The notes under the pieces are model-generated. The model was not told where the DNA came from, made no database searches, and saw nothing but the letters and a program-made list of their open reading frames with translations. From the NCBI RefSeq assembly GCF_020614395.1, contig NZ_CP085324.1:1059564-1123563 (forward strand): DNA of 64,000 nucleotides, read 5' to 3'. Below, piece after piece: positions 24,257 through 32,465 of this stretch (positions are counted from its first letter, which is position 1; every line of letters begins with the position of its first letter). Both the position numbers and the translations under genes were made by a program. Source of the DNA: Salarchaeum japonicum (GTDB taxonomy: Archaea > Halobacteriota > Halobacteria > Halobacteriales > Halobacteriaceae).

Positions 24257-25707
24257 CCGCCGTTCTGCGCGCTCGTCTCCTGCTCGACACCCATCGCGTC
24301 GAACAGTTTTCGCTTCACCGCCTCCTCCGTCAGCGTGAGGAGGGTTTCGCGGTTCTCCTCCGAGGACTCGATGCCCGTGAAGATGCCGAGCGGAATCTCC
24401 GCGGACGCCTGCGTCGAGTGCCCCGCGGCCTCCCCGATGTCCGTGAACGCGTCCTGCAGCACCTTCCCGATGTTCAACCGGATGTCCTTCGAGCGCGCCG
24501 CGAGGTAGATGGTGTCGTCCACGATACCGAACACCGCCGTCGTCGTGATGCCCTCCAGGTTGAGGAGTTGCTGGGCGGCCTGCGCGAGCGCGTCCCTATC
24601 CCGAATGAACCCCGCGTCGCTGACGAGGTGGCTCCCCCGAACCTCGCGGTTCGTGATGGCTTCCGCGAGCACGTCCAGGGTCTCCGGACTCATGTTCGGG
24701 GATTCGACCTGTTCGAGCGTGTCGTGGTCGGCGAACGGATACAGGTAGGCCGCCGCGGTGAGGTCCGCGGGCGTCGTGTCCCGCCGGAAGTCGAGCGTCT
24801 CGGTTCGAATCCCGTACAACAGTGCGGTGGCGACCGCCTGGTCGACGCTCAGGTCGAACTCCTGGATGTACTTCGTGAGAATCGTCGATGTCGAGGAGAC
24901 GTTCGGCCGCACGTCCACGAACTCCGCTTCGACCTCGCCCTCCGTCTCGTAGTGGTCGATGTAGATGTCCACGTCCGCATCGACCTGCAGTTCGCCCGCC
25001 TTCGCGGGGTCGATGAGCGCGACCGTGTCGTACTCAGAGATGTCCACGCTGTCGTACGGCGTGAGTTCGAGTTCGAGCAAGTTCACGAACGCCCGGTTCT
25101 CCTGGTGGCCGATGTCGCCGAAGTAGAGGATGTCCGCTTCCGCGCCGAGGTGTTCCGCGATAGACCGCAGCGCCGCCGCGGACGCGATGGAGTCCGGGTC
25201 GGGGTTGTCGTGCGTCAGAATCGCGAGCTTGCTCGTCGACGCCGTGATGACGTCCGCGAGCTGGCGGGCCTTGTACTCCAGTTCGCCGGATTCGAGCGCG
25301 CGGAGCGCCGCGTCCGCGATGACGTTCGACGGATTGATGACCACGTCCGCGCCCAACTGCGTGAGCTCGTCCGCCGTCACCGGGTCGCTCGCCCGCGCGA
25401 CCACGAACTGGTCTTCGTTCCGGTCGCGGATGTTCTCCACCGCGGCCTCGTTCGCCTCGATGTCCGAGGACATGATGAGCACCACGTCCCGGTCGTCCAC
25501 GAGCTCCGCGACCCCGTCGTCCCGGATGTCGGCGGCTTGCGCGTTCAAATCCTGGTCGCGCAACGCCTCCACGCGCGACTCGTCCTTGTCCACGATGAGC
25601 ACGTCCTTCCCCCGCTCGACGAGCTCCTCCGCGACGGAGTGCCCGACGCTCCCGCAGCCGAGAATCGCGTACGTGGACATCGACGAAATCGTAGCCCGGC
25701 TACTCAT
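24253..25707 (-). CDS. TrkA-N (Rossmann) domain fused to DHH-DHHA1 phosphoesterase
   Basis: 484 residues. Residues about 12-130 form a TrkA-N/RCK NAD-binding domain (YAILGCGSVGHSVAEELVERG, then VLIVDKDESRVEAL). A DHH-type phosphoesterase follows (ILTHDNPDPDSIASAAAL, YFGDIGHQENRAF, VALIDPAKAGEL, YIDHYETEGE), with a C-terminal DHHA1 part (AAGHSTQASAEIPLG). Such proteins may cleave cyclic or short oligonucleotides and sense NAD or nucleotide ligands. Two starts are possible: ATG 25707, which fits a leaderless promoter with TAAGTA about 26 bases upstream, and ATG 25680. Confidence 0.88.
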   Translation of the reverse strand: MSSRATISSMSTYAILGCGSVGHSVAEELVERGKDVLIVDKDESRVEALRDQDLNAQAADIRDDGVAELVDDRDVVLIMSSDIEANEAAVENIRDRNEDQFVVARASDPVTADELTQLGADVVINPSNVIADAALRALESGELEYKARQLADVITASTSKLAILTHDNPDPDSIASAAALRSIAEHLGAEADILYFGDIGHQENRAFVNLLELELTPYDSVDISEYDTVALIDPAKAGELQVDADVDIYIDHYETEGEVEAEFVDVRPNVSSTSTILTKYIQEFDLSVDQAVATALLYGIRTETLDFRRDTTPADLTAAAYLYPFADHDTLEQVESPNMSPETLDVLAEAITNREVRGSHLVSDAGFIRDRDALAQAAQQLLNLEGITTTAVFGIVDDTIYLAARSKDIRLNIGKVLQDAFTDIGEAAGHSTQASAEIPLGIFTGIESSEENRETLLTLTEEAVKRKLFDAMGVEQETSAQNGG

Positions 25708-25823
25708 GTACGAACGCGTACCCCCCGGCCGTACTTAGTCCTCCCGACAGCCCCCGAGAACCACCCACACGCGACCCCCAGAAGGAAACCTATTTTACCG
25801 TCCCGCGGATACGAGGAATCACA

Positions 25824-25897
25824 GGGCCGGTAGCTCAGTTCGGCAGAGCGTCTGACTCTTAATCAGACGGTCGCGTGTTCAAATCGCGCCCGGCCCG
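25824..25897 (+). tRNA. tRNA-Lys (anticodon CUU)
   Basis: A 74-base cloverleaf. The acceptor arms 25824-25830 and 25890-25896 pair completely. The anticodon stem TCTGA/TCAGA encloses the loop with CTT at 25858-25860. The T-arm GCGTG/CGCGC has one G-U pair and the loop TTCAAAT. The discriminator is G. CCA is not encoded. No intron is seen. Confidence 0.97.
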
Positions 25898-26075
25898 CTT
25901 CTCCCGCGAACCACGCTGGCGAGCACCGCGTGGGTGTGCGGCTTATTACCCCACGCGTCCTATGAGTCCGGGATGGCTCGCGGGGCCGTATTGTTGTGTG
26001 AGTGTCTCGTTTTCCCGTCAGTGGTTCCGGAAACCCGAAAAGCCATTTTGGTTCGGGCGCTGTTTGTAGACGTTC

Positions 26076-27761
26076 GTGGTATCTCTCTCGGGAGTCGTCG
26101 TGTTGGTGTGCGTGCTCGCGGGAGGCGTGGGGTCGCTCGGTCTCGCGTGGTTCCTGCGCCGGCATCGCGGGCAGGGCGGCGCGTCCTGGTTCATGGTGAC
26201 GCTGGCCGCGCAGGGGGTGGCGGCGCTCGGGTACGGCATGGGGTTGGTGGTGTTCGAGTCGGCCTGGCGGGCGTTCACGGAGGCGTGGTTCCTCGCGGCG
26301 TTCATCTGGGTGGGGCCGTTCTTCCTGGCGTTCGCGCTCGAATACACGGGGCGGAGCGCGGTGCTGTGGACGTGGGCGTTCCGGGGGTTGCTGGCGGCGA
26401 CGGCGGCGGGGTCGGCGCTCGCGTTGACGCAGCCGCTACACGGGTGGTTGTGGCGGGAGTTCCGGGTGGTGGAGACGCTGGGGGTCGCGGGCGCGCTCTA
26501 CGAGATTCAGCCCGCGGGGTACGCGGCGATAGTGGTGTGTCTGGTGGCGGTCGGGGTCGCCGTCCTGTTGCTGGTGGAGGCGATGCTGGCGTACGGCCCG
26601 CTCTACCGCCGGGAGACGGTGGCGGTCGCGCTCAGCACGGTGCCGCCCGCGCTCGGGTTCGTGCAGTGGATAACGGGCACGGGGCCGTGGCCGGCGCTGA
26701 ACCTCCTGGTGGTGTTGCTGGTGGCGCACGTGGCGTTCGACGCGTACGCGTTCGTCGGGACGCACATGTTCGAGACGAACCCGGTGACGCGGCGCGCCGC
26801 GGAGCGCAACGCCCTCGACGACCTCGACGAACCCGTGCTGGTGTTGGACGCGGGCGACCGCGTGGTGGACGCGAACGCTCGCGCACGCACCGTGTTCGAC
26901 GTGCCGCCCGCGAGCGACCTCCCGGTGCCGTTCACGGGCGTGACGGGCCAGTCGCTCGACGCGGTGCGGGACGCGGGCGAACTCTCCACGGCGGGGGCGG
27001 CGGGCGGCGTGTTCGCGGTGTCGTACACGCCGCTCACGGACTCCCGCGGCGCGTCCGTCGGCGGCACCGTCATCCTCTACGACATCTCGGACGAACGCCA
27101 GCGCGAACAGGAACTCACCGTCCTGAACCGCGTGCTCCGGCACAACCTCCGGAACAAGATGACGATAATCCGAGGGCACGCGCAGTCGATGCGCGCGGAA
27201 CTCGACGACGAACGCCTCGAATCCCAGGCGGACGCCATCGTGTCGTCGAGCGACGGCCTGCTCGCGGTCGCGGAGACCGCGCACGAGTTCCGGCGCGTCC
27301 GCGAGCGCGACCGCGAGTGGGAGTCCGTAGACGCCGCGGCGACCGCCGCGGACGCCCGCGAGGACGTGCTGGCCGACTGGCCGGACGCCCGCGTCGAGGT
27401 CGCGGCGGTCACGGACGACCCGGTCGTCAGAACCGACCGCGCGGTGCTCGGACTGCTCCTGTCGAACCTCGTCGAGAACGCCGTCTCGCACGCCGACGAC
27501 GACCCCAGCGCGGTCGTTCGCGTTCGCGACACCGAGGACGGCCGGGTGGCGGTCGAGGTGCGGGACGACAACGCCCGGATTTCGGACGCCGAACTCGCGC
27601 CGCTGCGCGCGGGCACCGAAACCCCGCTCAGTCACGGGAGCGGCGTCGGCCTCTGGGTCGTGACGTGGTGCGCGGACGCGCTCGGCGCGTCGCTCGACTT
27701 CGCGTACGACGACGGGAACGTCGTCACCGTCACGCTCCCCGACCGCCGCGACGCGACCTAG
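26076..27761 (+). CDS. Sensor histidine kinase with N-terminal 7TM and PAS domains
   Basis: 561 residues. The GTG at 26076 is the first usable start because an in-frame TAG lies at 26067. About seven hydrophobic helices fill residues 3-225, then a PAS domain (DDLDEPVLVLDAGDRVVDAN, about 247-340). The HisKA H-box has the phosphorylated His356 in VLNRVLRHNLRNKMTIIRGH. The ATPase domain includes LLLSNLVENAVSHAD, a degenerate DDNARIS and SHGSGVGLWVV. It probably senses a membrane or extracellular signal and phosphorylates a response regulator encoded elsewhere. It overlaps its convergent neighbour by four bases. Confidence 0.93.
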   Translation: MVSLSGVVVLVCVLAGGVGSLGLAWFLRRHRGQGGASWFMVTLAAQGVAALGYGMGLVVFESAWRAFTEAWFLAAFIWVGPFFLAFALEYTGRSAVLWTWAFRGLLAATAAGSALALTQPLHGWLWREFRVVETLGVAGALYEIQPAGYAAIVVCLVAVGVAVLLLVEAMLAYGPLYRRETVAVALSTVPPALGFVQWITGTGPWPALNLLVVLLVAHVAFDAYAFVGTHMFETNPVTRRAAERNALDDLDEPVLVLDAGDRVVDANARARTVFDVPPASDLPVPFTGVTGQSLDAVRDAGELSTAGAAGGVFAVSYTPLTDSRGASVGGTVILYDISDERQREQELTVLNRVLRHNLRNKMTIIRGHAQSMRAELDDERLESQADAIVSSSDGLLAVAETAHEFRRVRERDREWESVDAAATAADAREDVLADWPDARVEVAAVTDDPVVRTDRAVLGLLLSNLVENAVSHADDDPSAVVRVRDTEDGRVAVEVRDDNARISDAELAPLRAGTETPLSHGSGVGLWVVTWCADALGASLDFAYDDGNVVTVTLPDRRDAT

Positions 27762-28714
27762 GCCGGGTCGTTCAGCGCCGTGTCGGGACGACCGCCCTCG
27801 TAGACGGTGCGGACGTGCTCGGCTGTGGCGAGGCTGACGGCGCGCGCCGCTTCCGCCGTGAGGCCGGCGTTGTGCTGGGTGAACACCGCGCGCTCCCGAT
27901 CGAGGAGCGGGTCGTCCGCGGTCGGCGGCTCCGTCTCGTACACGTCCACGCCAGCGCCCGCGATGTCGCCGGATTCGAGCGCGTCCACCAGCGCGGCTTC
28001 GTCCACGACGCCGCCCCGCGCGGTGTTCACGAGCACACCGTCGTCGGGGAGCAGTCGGAGTTCCTCGCGACCGACGACGTGCCGAGTGTCCTCGGTGAGC
28101 GGGACGTGCACGCTCGCGTCGTCCGCCGCCTCGAACACCGCCCGAACCGACTCCACGAGTTCGACGTGCTCCGGGAGAACGCCGGGGTCGACGTAGGGGT
28201 CGTAGGCGACGCAGGAGACACCGAACCCGGTGAGGAGGGCTGCGAACCGACGACCGGCGTTCCCCGCACCGACCAGACCGACCGTCCGCCCCGAGAGTTC
28301 GTGGCCCTCGAAGTCGTGGCGTCGCCAGTCCGCCTGGCGGGTCGCGGCGTCCGCGCGCACGACCTGGCGCTTCGCGGCGAGCAGGAGCGTGAGCGCGTGC
28401 TCCGCGACGGCGTTCGTGTTCTTCCCGGGCGTGTTCGCCACGAGCACGCCGTTCCGGGTCGCCGCGTCGATGTCGACGTGGTCGACGCCCGCGCCGTGCT
28501 TCACCACCACGCGCAGGGAGTCCGCGGCGTCGAAGAAGTCGGCGGTCAGCGGAACCGTGCGCGTGATGACCGCGTCGAACCGGCCGGCGTCGGCGACCAG
28601 CGCGGCCTCGTCCGCGTACTCGCTGATGGAGACGAAGGACGCGAAGTCGCTGAGTTCGTCGGGGCCGCTCGGGTCGATGGTCGCCGGCAGGAGCACCGTC
28701 CACGTCTCGGACAT
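27758..28714 (-). CDS. D-isomer-specific 2-hydroxyacid dehydrogenase
   Basis: 318 residues. Catalytic-domain features are VVVKHGAGVDHVDIDAATRNGV and NTNAVAEHALTLLLAAKR. The NAD-binding motif is LSGRTVGLVGAGNAGRRFA. The catalytic residues fall in VNTARGGVVDEAALVDAL (Arg), YETEPPTADDP (Glu) and FTQHNAGLTAEA (His). It is a paralogue of the gene at 20467, but unlike that one its Rossmann loop is regular (GAGNAG). It should reduce a 2-oxo acid or oxidise a D-hydroxy acid (phosphoglycerate or hydroxypyruvate type); the substrate is open. Confidence 0.93.
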   Translation of the reverse strand: MSETWTVLLPATIDPSGPDELSDFASFVSISEYADEAALVADAGRFDAVITRTVPLTADFFDAADSLRVVVKHGAGVDHVDIDAATRNGVLVANTPGKNTNAVAEHALTLLLAAKRQVVRADAATRQADWRRHDFEGHELSGRTVGLVGAGNAGRRFAALLTGFGVSCVAYDPYVDPGVLPEHVELVESVRAVFEAADDASVHVPLTEDTRHVVGREELRLLPDDGVLVNTARGGVVDEAALVDALESGDIAGAGVDVYETEPPTADDPLLDRERAVFTQHNAGLTAEAARAVSLATAEHVRTVYEGGRPDTALNDPA

Positions 28715-28775
28715 ACGCTCTCCCTCGGGCCGTACCGCAAAAACGCTCCGCTTTCCGCGAAAAACCGAACCGGGG

Positions 28776-28952
28776 TCAGTAGAGTCGTTCGACGAGCCAG
28801 TACGCGCCGCCGCCCAGGACGGCCCCGGCGAACAGGCCGACGAGGAGGAGCGGCCAGAAGCTCCCCGGGAGGAGTACCGGGACGGCCGCGACTATCGTTA
28901 GGAACACCATGATACCTGCGGGGACGGCGAATCCGCTTTCGTCCGTGACCAT
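28776..28952 (-). CDS. Very small two-helix membrane protein
   Basis: 58 residues beginning MVTDESGFAVPAGIMVFL. Two hydrophobic stretches (GIMVFLTIVAAVPVLLPG and LLLVGLFAGAVLGGGAYWLV) suggest a hairpin in the membrane. The start at 28952 is inferred because a longer frame adds a run that overlaps the divergent gene region and reads as non-coding. The function is unknown; many such proteins occur in haloarchaea. Confidence 0.65.
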   Translation of the reverse strand: MVTDESGFAVPAGIMVFLTIVAAVPVLLPGSFWPLLLVGLFAGAVLGGGAYWLVERLY

Positions 28953-29034
28953 ACGCCACGATTCGGACGGCGGGTATTTTTCTTTGCGGGTTCTGTTCGG
29001 TTCGTTCTTCACCCTGGGACGCACACCGTCGCGT

Positions 29035-29442
29035 ATGAGTCTCGACTCGCTCCCGCCGCGGCCGCTCACGGTTCCGGAGGGACGCGCCCTGCACCGCTCC
29101 GAATCGTTCCGTATGGCCGCGCCCGCGTCCGCGTCCTCGAAACGCGGCCGGGACACGCGACTGGTGTCCGCGCTCGTGCTCGTCACCGGCGACACCGTCT
29201 ACGGCGTCGGGTACGACGTGGAACAGGAGGGCTGGCAGACCGTCTTCCGCGAATCCTACGGCACCGTCGGGGAGGCGGACGACCTCGCGGCCGAGGCGAA
29301 CGACGACCTCCGCGAGTGGGTCGGCCACCGCGAGGAGTCCTTCGGCGAGGTCGAGGAGGGAATCGAAGCGACCGAGGAGGAGAGCGAGCGCGCCCGCCTC
29401 CTGTTCGAACAGTACGACGAACTCGCAGACGAGGGTCAGTAG
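29035..29442 (+). CDS. Unknown protein with GGDTVYG-like beta domain
   Basis: 135 residues, MSLDSLPPRPLTVPEGRALH. The middle VSALVLVTGDTVYGVGYDVEQEGWQTVFRE could be a beta-hairpin-rich domain. The C-terminal half is acidic and helical (EADDLAAEANDDLREWVGHREES). No motif that I recognise. The start at 29035 is supported by a normal codon pattern from there on; the region before it contains Thr/Phe-rich sequence unlike coding DNA. It overlaps by seven bases with the convergent kinase gene. Confidence 0.65.
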   Translation: MSLDSLPPRPLTVPEGRALHRSESFRMAAPASASSKRGRDTRLVSALVLVTGDTVYGVGYDVEQEGWQTVFRESYGTVGEADDLAAEANDDLREWVGHREESFGEVEEGIEATEEESERARLLFEQYDELADEGQ

Positions 29443-29960
29443 AGCGCGTCGATGACGCGTTCGCGCGTCTGCGCCGTACTGCCCGAGTTGTCGATGACCG
29501 TGCAGGAGTCCTCTATCGGCTCGAACTCCTCCTTGTAGAGTTTGTACACGTCGAAGTCCGCGTCGCTCGCGTCGTCCGTGCGCGCGGCGATGCGCTCTCG
29601 CACCACGTCCTCGTCGCACTCCACGCGCACGAGGCGGAACCGCGCGTCGTGGTCGGCGGCGAGGTCGCGTGCGCGCTCCCGGTGCATCGCGCGCTTGAAG
29701 GTTCCGTCCACCACGACGGATTCGCCGCGCGCGAGGCGGGTGGCTGCCCGCGAGAACAGTTCGTCGTACACTCGGCGGAGTTCCGCTTCCGTGTAGTCGG
29801 GGTCGTCCACCACGTCCCCGCGGACGATGTCGGTCCGCAGGAGGTCGGGGTCGCCGTCCACGCGCTCCCGTATCGTCTCGGCCACCGTCGTCTTCCCGAC
29901 GCCGGGGAGTCCGCACACGACCACCAACTCGGGTCTGCCGCCGTCCGCTCGCGCACTCAT
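29436..29960 (-). CDS. P-loop kinase-like NTPase (AAA_33 type)
   Basis: 174 residues. The Walker A motif is VVCGLPGVGKTTVAETI, followed by LLRTDIVRGDVVDDPDYTEAE, a strand with VVVDGTFKRAMHRERARDL, and RLVRVECDEDVVRERIAAR. This order is characteristic of the small P-loop kinases that act on nucleosides, polynucleotide ends or amino sugars. The real substrate cannot be named. It is 32 bases downstream of the DUF502 membrane gene on the same strand. Confidence 0.85.
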   Translation of the reverse strand: MSARADGGRPELVVVCGLPGVGKTTVAETIRERVDGDPDLLRTDIVRGDVVDDPDYTEAELRRVYDELFSRAATRLARGESVVVDGTFKRAMHRERARDLAADHDARFRLVRVECDEDVVRERIAARTDDASDADFDVYKLYKEEFEPIEDSCTVIDNSGSTAQTRERVIDALY

Positions 29961-29992
29961 CGTACGAGTACGTGGAGGGGCCGACCGATTAA

Positions 29993-30664
29993 TCAAGGTG
30001 TGGAAACGTCCTCGTCGCCGAGTTCGTCCTCGCTGAGTTGAATCACGGACTCATCCTCGTCCTCCGTCATTCCCGTCGTCATCAACAGCCGGATGGCGGC
30101 GCGCACGCTCAACTCGGACTCGTGCGCCTGGCTCTCCGGCACGAGGATGAGCGACCCCTGCGTCGGGTTCGGACTCCCCGGCACGAACACGTTGTACGCC
30201 TCCTCGCCCGCCACGTCCTCGACGCCCGCGGGACTGTCACCGGTCTTCAGGCCGAGGCGGTAGACGCCGTCCTGCGGCCACTCCACGTACACGACGGACT
30301 CGAAGTCCGAACTCCGCGTCGTCACCGACGACACCATCCCCCGGATGCTCCCGTAGATGGTGCGGAACACGGGGATGAACGTCACCACCCGGCCCGTCCG
30401 CCCGAACACGCGCTTTCCGACCGACCACTGCGCGACCGCCCCGACGACGGTGACGCCCACGACGAACAGCACCAGCGCGAGCAGTTGCGCGAGCAGGAGG
30501 TTGTTCGCGGTGAACGTCGCGAGCCGCGACCCCTCGATGAGCGGCGCGAGGAATCCGGTCACCCACGAGAACACGAACTGAAGGATGACGAGCGTCACGA
30601 GCAACGGCGCGACCAGTATCAACCCTGCCAGGAAGTCGCTCTTCAACGAGGTCTTGATTCGCAT
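29993..30664 (-). CDS. DUF502-family membrane protein
   Basis: 223 residues. Two membrane helices are seen: FLAGLILVAPLLVTLVILQF and LLAQLLALVLFVVGVTVVGA. The family core follows: FIPVFRTIYGSIRGMVSSV, a strand VVYVEWPQDGVYRLGLKTG and NVFVPGSPNPTQGSLILVPE. The C-terminus is acidic. The family is widespread, and its function is not established; roles in membrane integrity have been proposed. It may form a transcription unit with the P-loop kinase gene. Confidence 0.92.
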   Translation of the reverse strand: MRIKTSLKSDFLAGLILVAPLLVTLVILQFVFSWVTGFLAPLIEGSRLATFTANNLLLAQLLALVLFVVGVTVVGAVAQWSVGKRVFGRTGRVVTFIPVFRTIYGSIRGMVSSVTTRSSDFESVVYVEWPQDGVYRLGLKTGDSPAGVEDVAGEEAYNVFVPGSPNPTQGSLILVPESQAHESELSVRAAIRLLMTTGMTEDEDESVIQLSEDELGDEDVSTP

Positions 30665-30804
30665 ACTCGAACCCCGTCCGCACCCAGAATAAACGTAGGG
30701 GACGCAGACCGAACCACCACGAACACATCGTATCCCCGCGGTCGTGAAGCTGGAGCGGAGACGGTCACAGAGAGAAACGGTAGCGGGCGGGAAATTGGAT
30801 AGTA

Positions 30805-30893
30805 CCGCGAGCGCCGTCGGCGCTCGCGGCCTTTTTCCCTCCAGGTTTTTGCAAGCGGGGGTTCGCGGAGCGAACCCTCCGCAGTAAAAAGGT
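30805..30893. repeat. Two-hairpin T-run intergenic element, copy C
   Basis: The first hairpin has perfect 11-base arms (30805-30815 and 30819-30829), followed by CTTTTT and TCCAGGTTTTTGC. The second hairpin GGGTTCGC/GCGAACCC (30859-30866 and 30870-30877) is followed by AGTAAAAAGGTGGGC. The last part is, from the minus strand, a T-run a few bases after the phoU stop. It matches copy A in order, spacing and much of its sequence. Confidence 0.8.
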
Positions 30894-30896
30894 GGG

Positions 30897-31577
30897 CTAG
30901 TAGATGAGTTCGTCGTCGTTCTCGACCATGTAGAGGGTGCGGGCGGAGATGTTGACGGCGTGGTCGCCGATGCGTTCGAGGTCGCGGATGGTGAGGAGCA
31001 TGCGGGAGACGTCCTGCATGAGGCTCTCGATTTCGTCTTCGGTGGTGTCGTCTTCGACTTCGGTTTCGATGAGGTCGCGGACGACGGTCTGGCTGGCGTC
31101 CTCGCACATGGCGTCGATGTCGTCGTCGCGGTCGGCGATGGCGAAGCAGGCGTCGGCGTCCTCGTTCGCGTAGGCGTCCATGGCGTCCTCGACCATATCG
31201 ACGGTCTCCTGGCCGATGGCGTGGATGTTGACCTCGGGGAACATCTCGTGTTCGGCGTCGAGGGTGTACTCGCCGAGGTTGACGGCGAGGTCGGCGATGC
31301 GTTCGAGGTCGGTGATGATTTTGAACGAGGACGCGATGAGACGGAGGTCGCCCGCCACGGGCTGTTGGAGCGCGAACAGATTGATGCAGTCCTGTTCGAG
31401 GTCGAGGTAGAGGTCGTTCACCTCGTCGTCGCCCGCGATGACGTCCTTCGCGAGTTCCTCGTCGGACTGCTGCATGGATTCGAGCGCCATGCGCAGGCGG
31501 TCGGTGACGACTTCACTCATGTAGAGCACGTCGTTGCGTAACGCTTCGAGTTTCTCTTGATAGGATTCTCGTGGCAT
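30897..31577 (-). CDS. phoU: Phosphate signalling/uptake regulator PhoU
   Basis: 226 residues, two three-helix-bundle repeats. The metal-binding signatures appear as ITDLERIADLAVNLGE in the first repeat and IRDLERIGDHAVNISART in the second. It modulates the Pst transporter and its signalling in response to phosphate. It is the last gene of the pst operon, six bases after pstB. Confidence 0.96.
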   Translation of the reverse strand: MPRESYQEKLEALRNDVLYMSEVVTDRLRMALESMQQSDEELAKDVIAGDDEVNDLYLDLEQDCINLFALQQPVAGDLRLIASSFKIITDLERIADLAVNLGEYTLDAEHEMFPEVNIHAIGQETVDMVEDAMDAYANEDADACFAIADRDDDIDAMCEDASQTVVRDLIETEVEDDTTEDEIESLMQDVSRMLLTIRDLERIGDHAVNISARTLYMVENDDELIY

Positions 31578-31583
31578 ACTGTG

Positions 31584-32465
31584 TTACCCGAACTTGCCCG
31601 TAATGTAGTCTTCGACGCGCTGGCTCTCGGGGTTCTCGAAGATCTGGTCGGTGTCGCCGTACTCGACGAGCTCGCCGCCCGTGAGGAAGACCGCCGTCTG
31701 GTCGCTGATGCGCGCCGCTTGCTGCATGCTGTGCGTGACGACGACGACCGTGTAGTCCTCCGCCAGGTCTTCGATGAGGTCTTCGATTTTGGCGGTGGCG
31801 ATGGGGTCGAGGGCGCTCGCCGGCTCGTCCATCAGAATCACTTCGGGGTCGACGGCGAGACAGCGCGCGATGCAGAGGCGCTGTTGTTGGCCGCCCGACA
31901 GCCCCAGCGCGTTGTCGTCGAGGCGGTCGCTCACTTCGTCCCAGAGCGCGGCCTGCCGGAGCGCGCGTTCGACGAGTTCGTCCTCGGTTTCGTCGTCGCC
32001 GCGACCGAGGAGCCGGGAGAGCAGTCCGGTGTCGATGTCGCCGTGTTTGCGGGGGCCGTAGCTGACGTTGTCCCGAATCGACTTCGGGAAGGGGTTCGGT
32101 TGCTGGAACACCATCCCCACCCGTTTGCGGAGTTCCACCAGATTGACCCCGTCCTGGTAGATCTCTTCCCCGTCGAGCTCCACGGAGCCGTCCACGCGCG
32201 CGCTCTTGATGCGGTCGTTCATGCGGTTGAGACACCGGAGGAACGTCGATTTCCCGCACCCCGACGGCCCGATGAGCGCCGTCACGGATTTCTCGGGAAT
32301 GTCGAGGTCGATGTTCTTGAGCGCGTGCTCCTCCCCGTAGTGGACGTTCACGTCGGTCGCGGAGATCTTCGCGTCCCCCTCGAACTCGTAGTTCGTCCAC
32401 GCGGAGTCGATGCGTTCTTCGCTCTCGCCGGCGGTGCGTTCGGATTCGGTGTGTTGCGTGCTCAT
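31584..32465 (-). CDS. pstB: Phosphate ABC transporter ATP-binding protein
   Basis: 293 residues. Walker [10 protein letters not shown], the Q-loop in [14 protein letters not shown], signature [16 protein letters not shown] and Walker [14 protein letters not shown] are all present. [12 protein letters not shown] is characteristic of PstB. It drives phosphate import by PstA/PstC. An N-terminal extension of about 35 acidic residues ([19 protein letters not shown]) is specific to halophiles. The ATG at 32465 overlaps the stop of pstA by four bases. Confidence 0.97.
   Translation of the reverse strand: MSTQHTESERTAGESEERIDSAWTNYEFEGDAKISATDVNVHYGEEHALKNIDLDIPEKSVTALIGPSGCGKSTFLRCLNRMNDRIKSARVDGSVELDGEEIYQDGVNLVELRKRVGMVFQQPNPFPKSIRDNVSYGPRKHGDIDTGLLSRLLGRGDDETEDELVERALRQAALWDEVSDRLDDNALGLSGGQQQRLCIARCLAVDPEVILMDEPASALDPIATAKIEDLIEDLAEDYTVVVVTHSMQQAARISDQTAVFLTGGELVEYGDTDQIFENPESQRVEDYITGKFG

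Noticed and set aside
25934-28912. A 992-codon open frame on the plus strand
   Set aside because: It overlaps the histidine kinase and the hydroxyacid dehydrogenase in other frames and is dominated by Arg and Gly; the kinase frame has clear domains.
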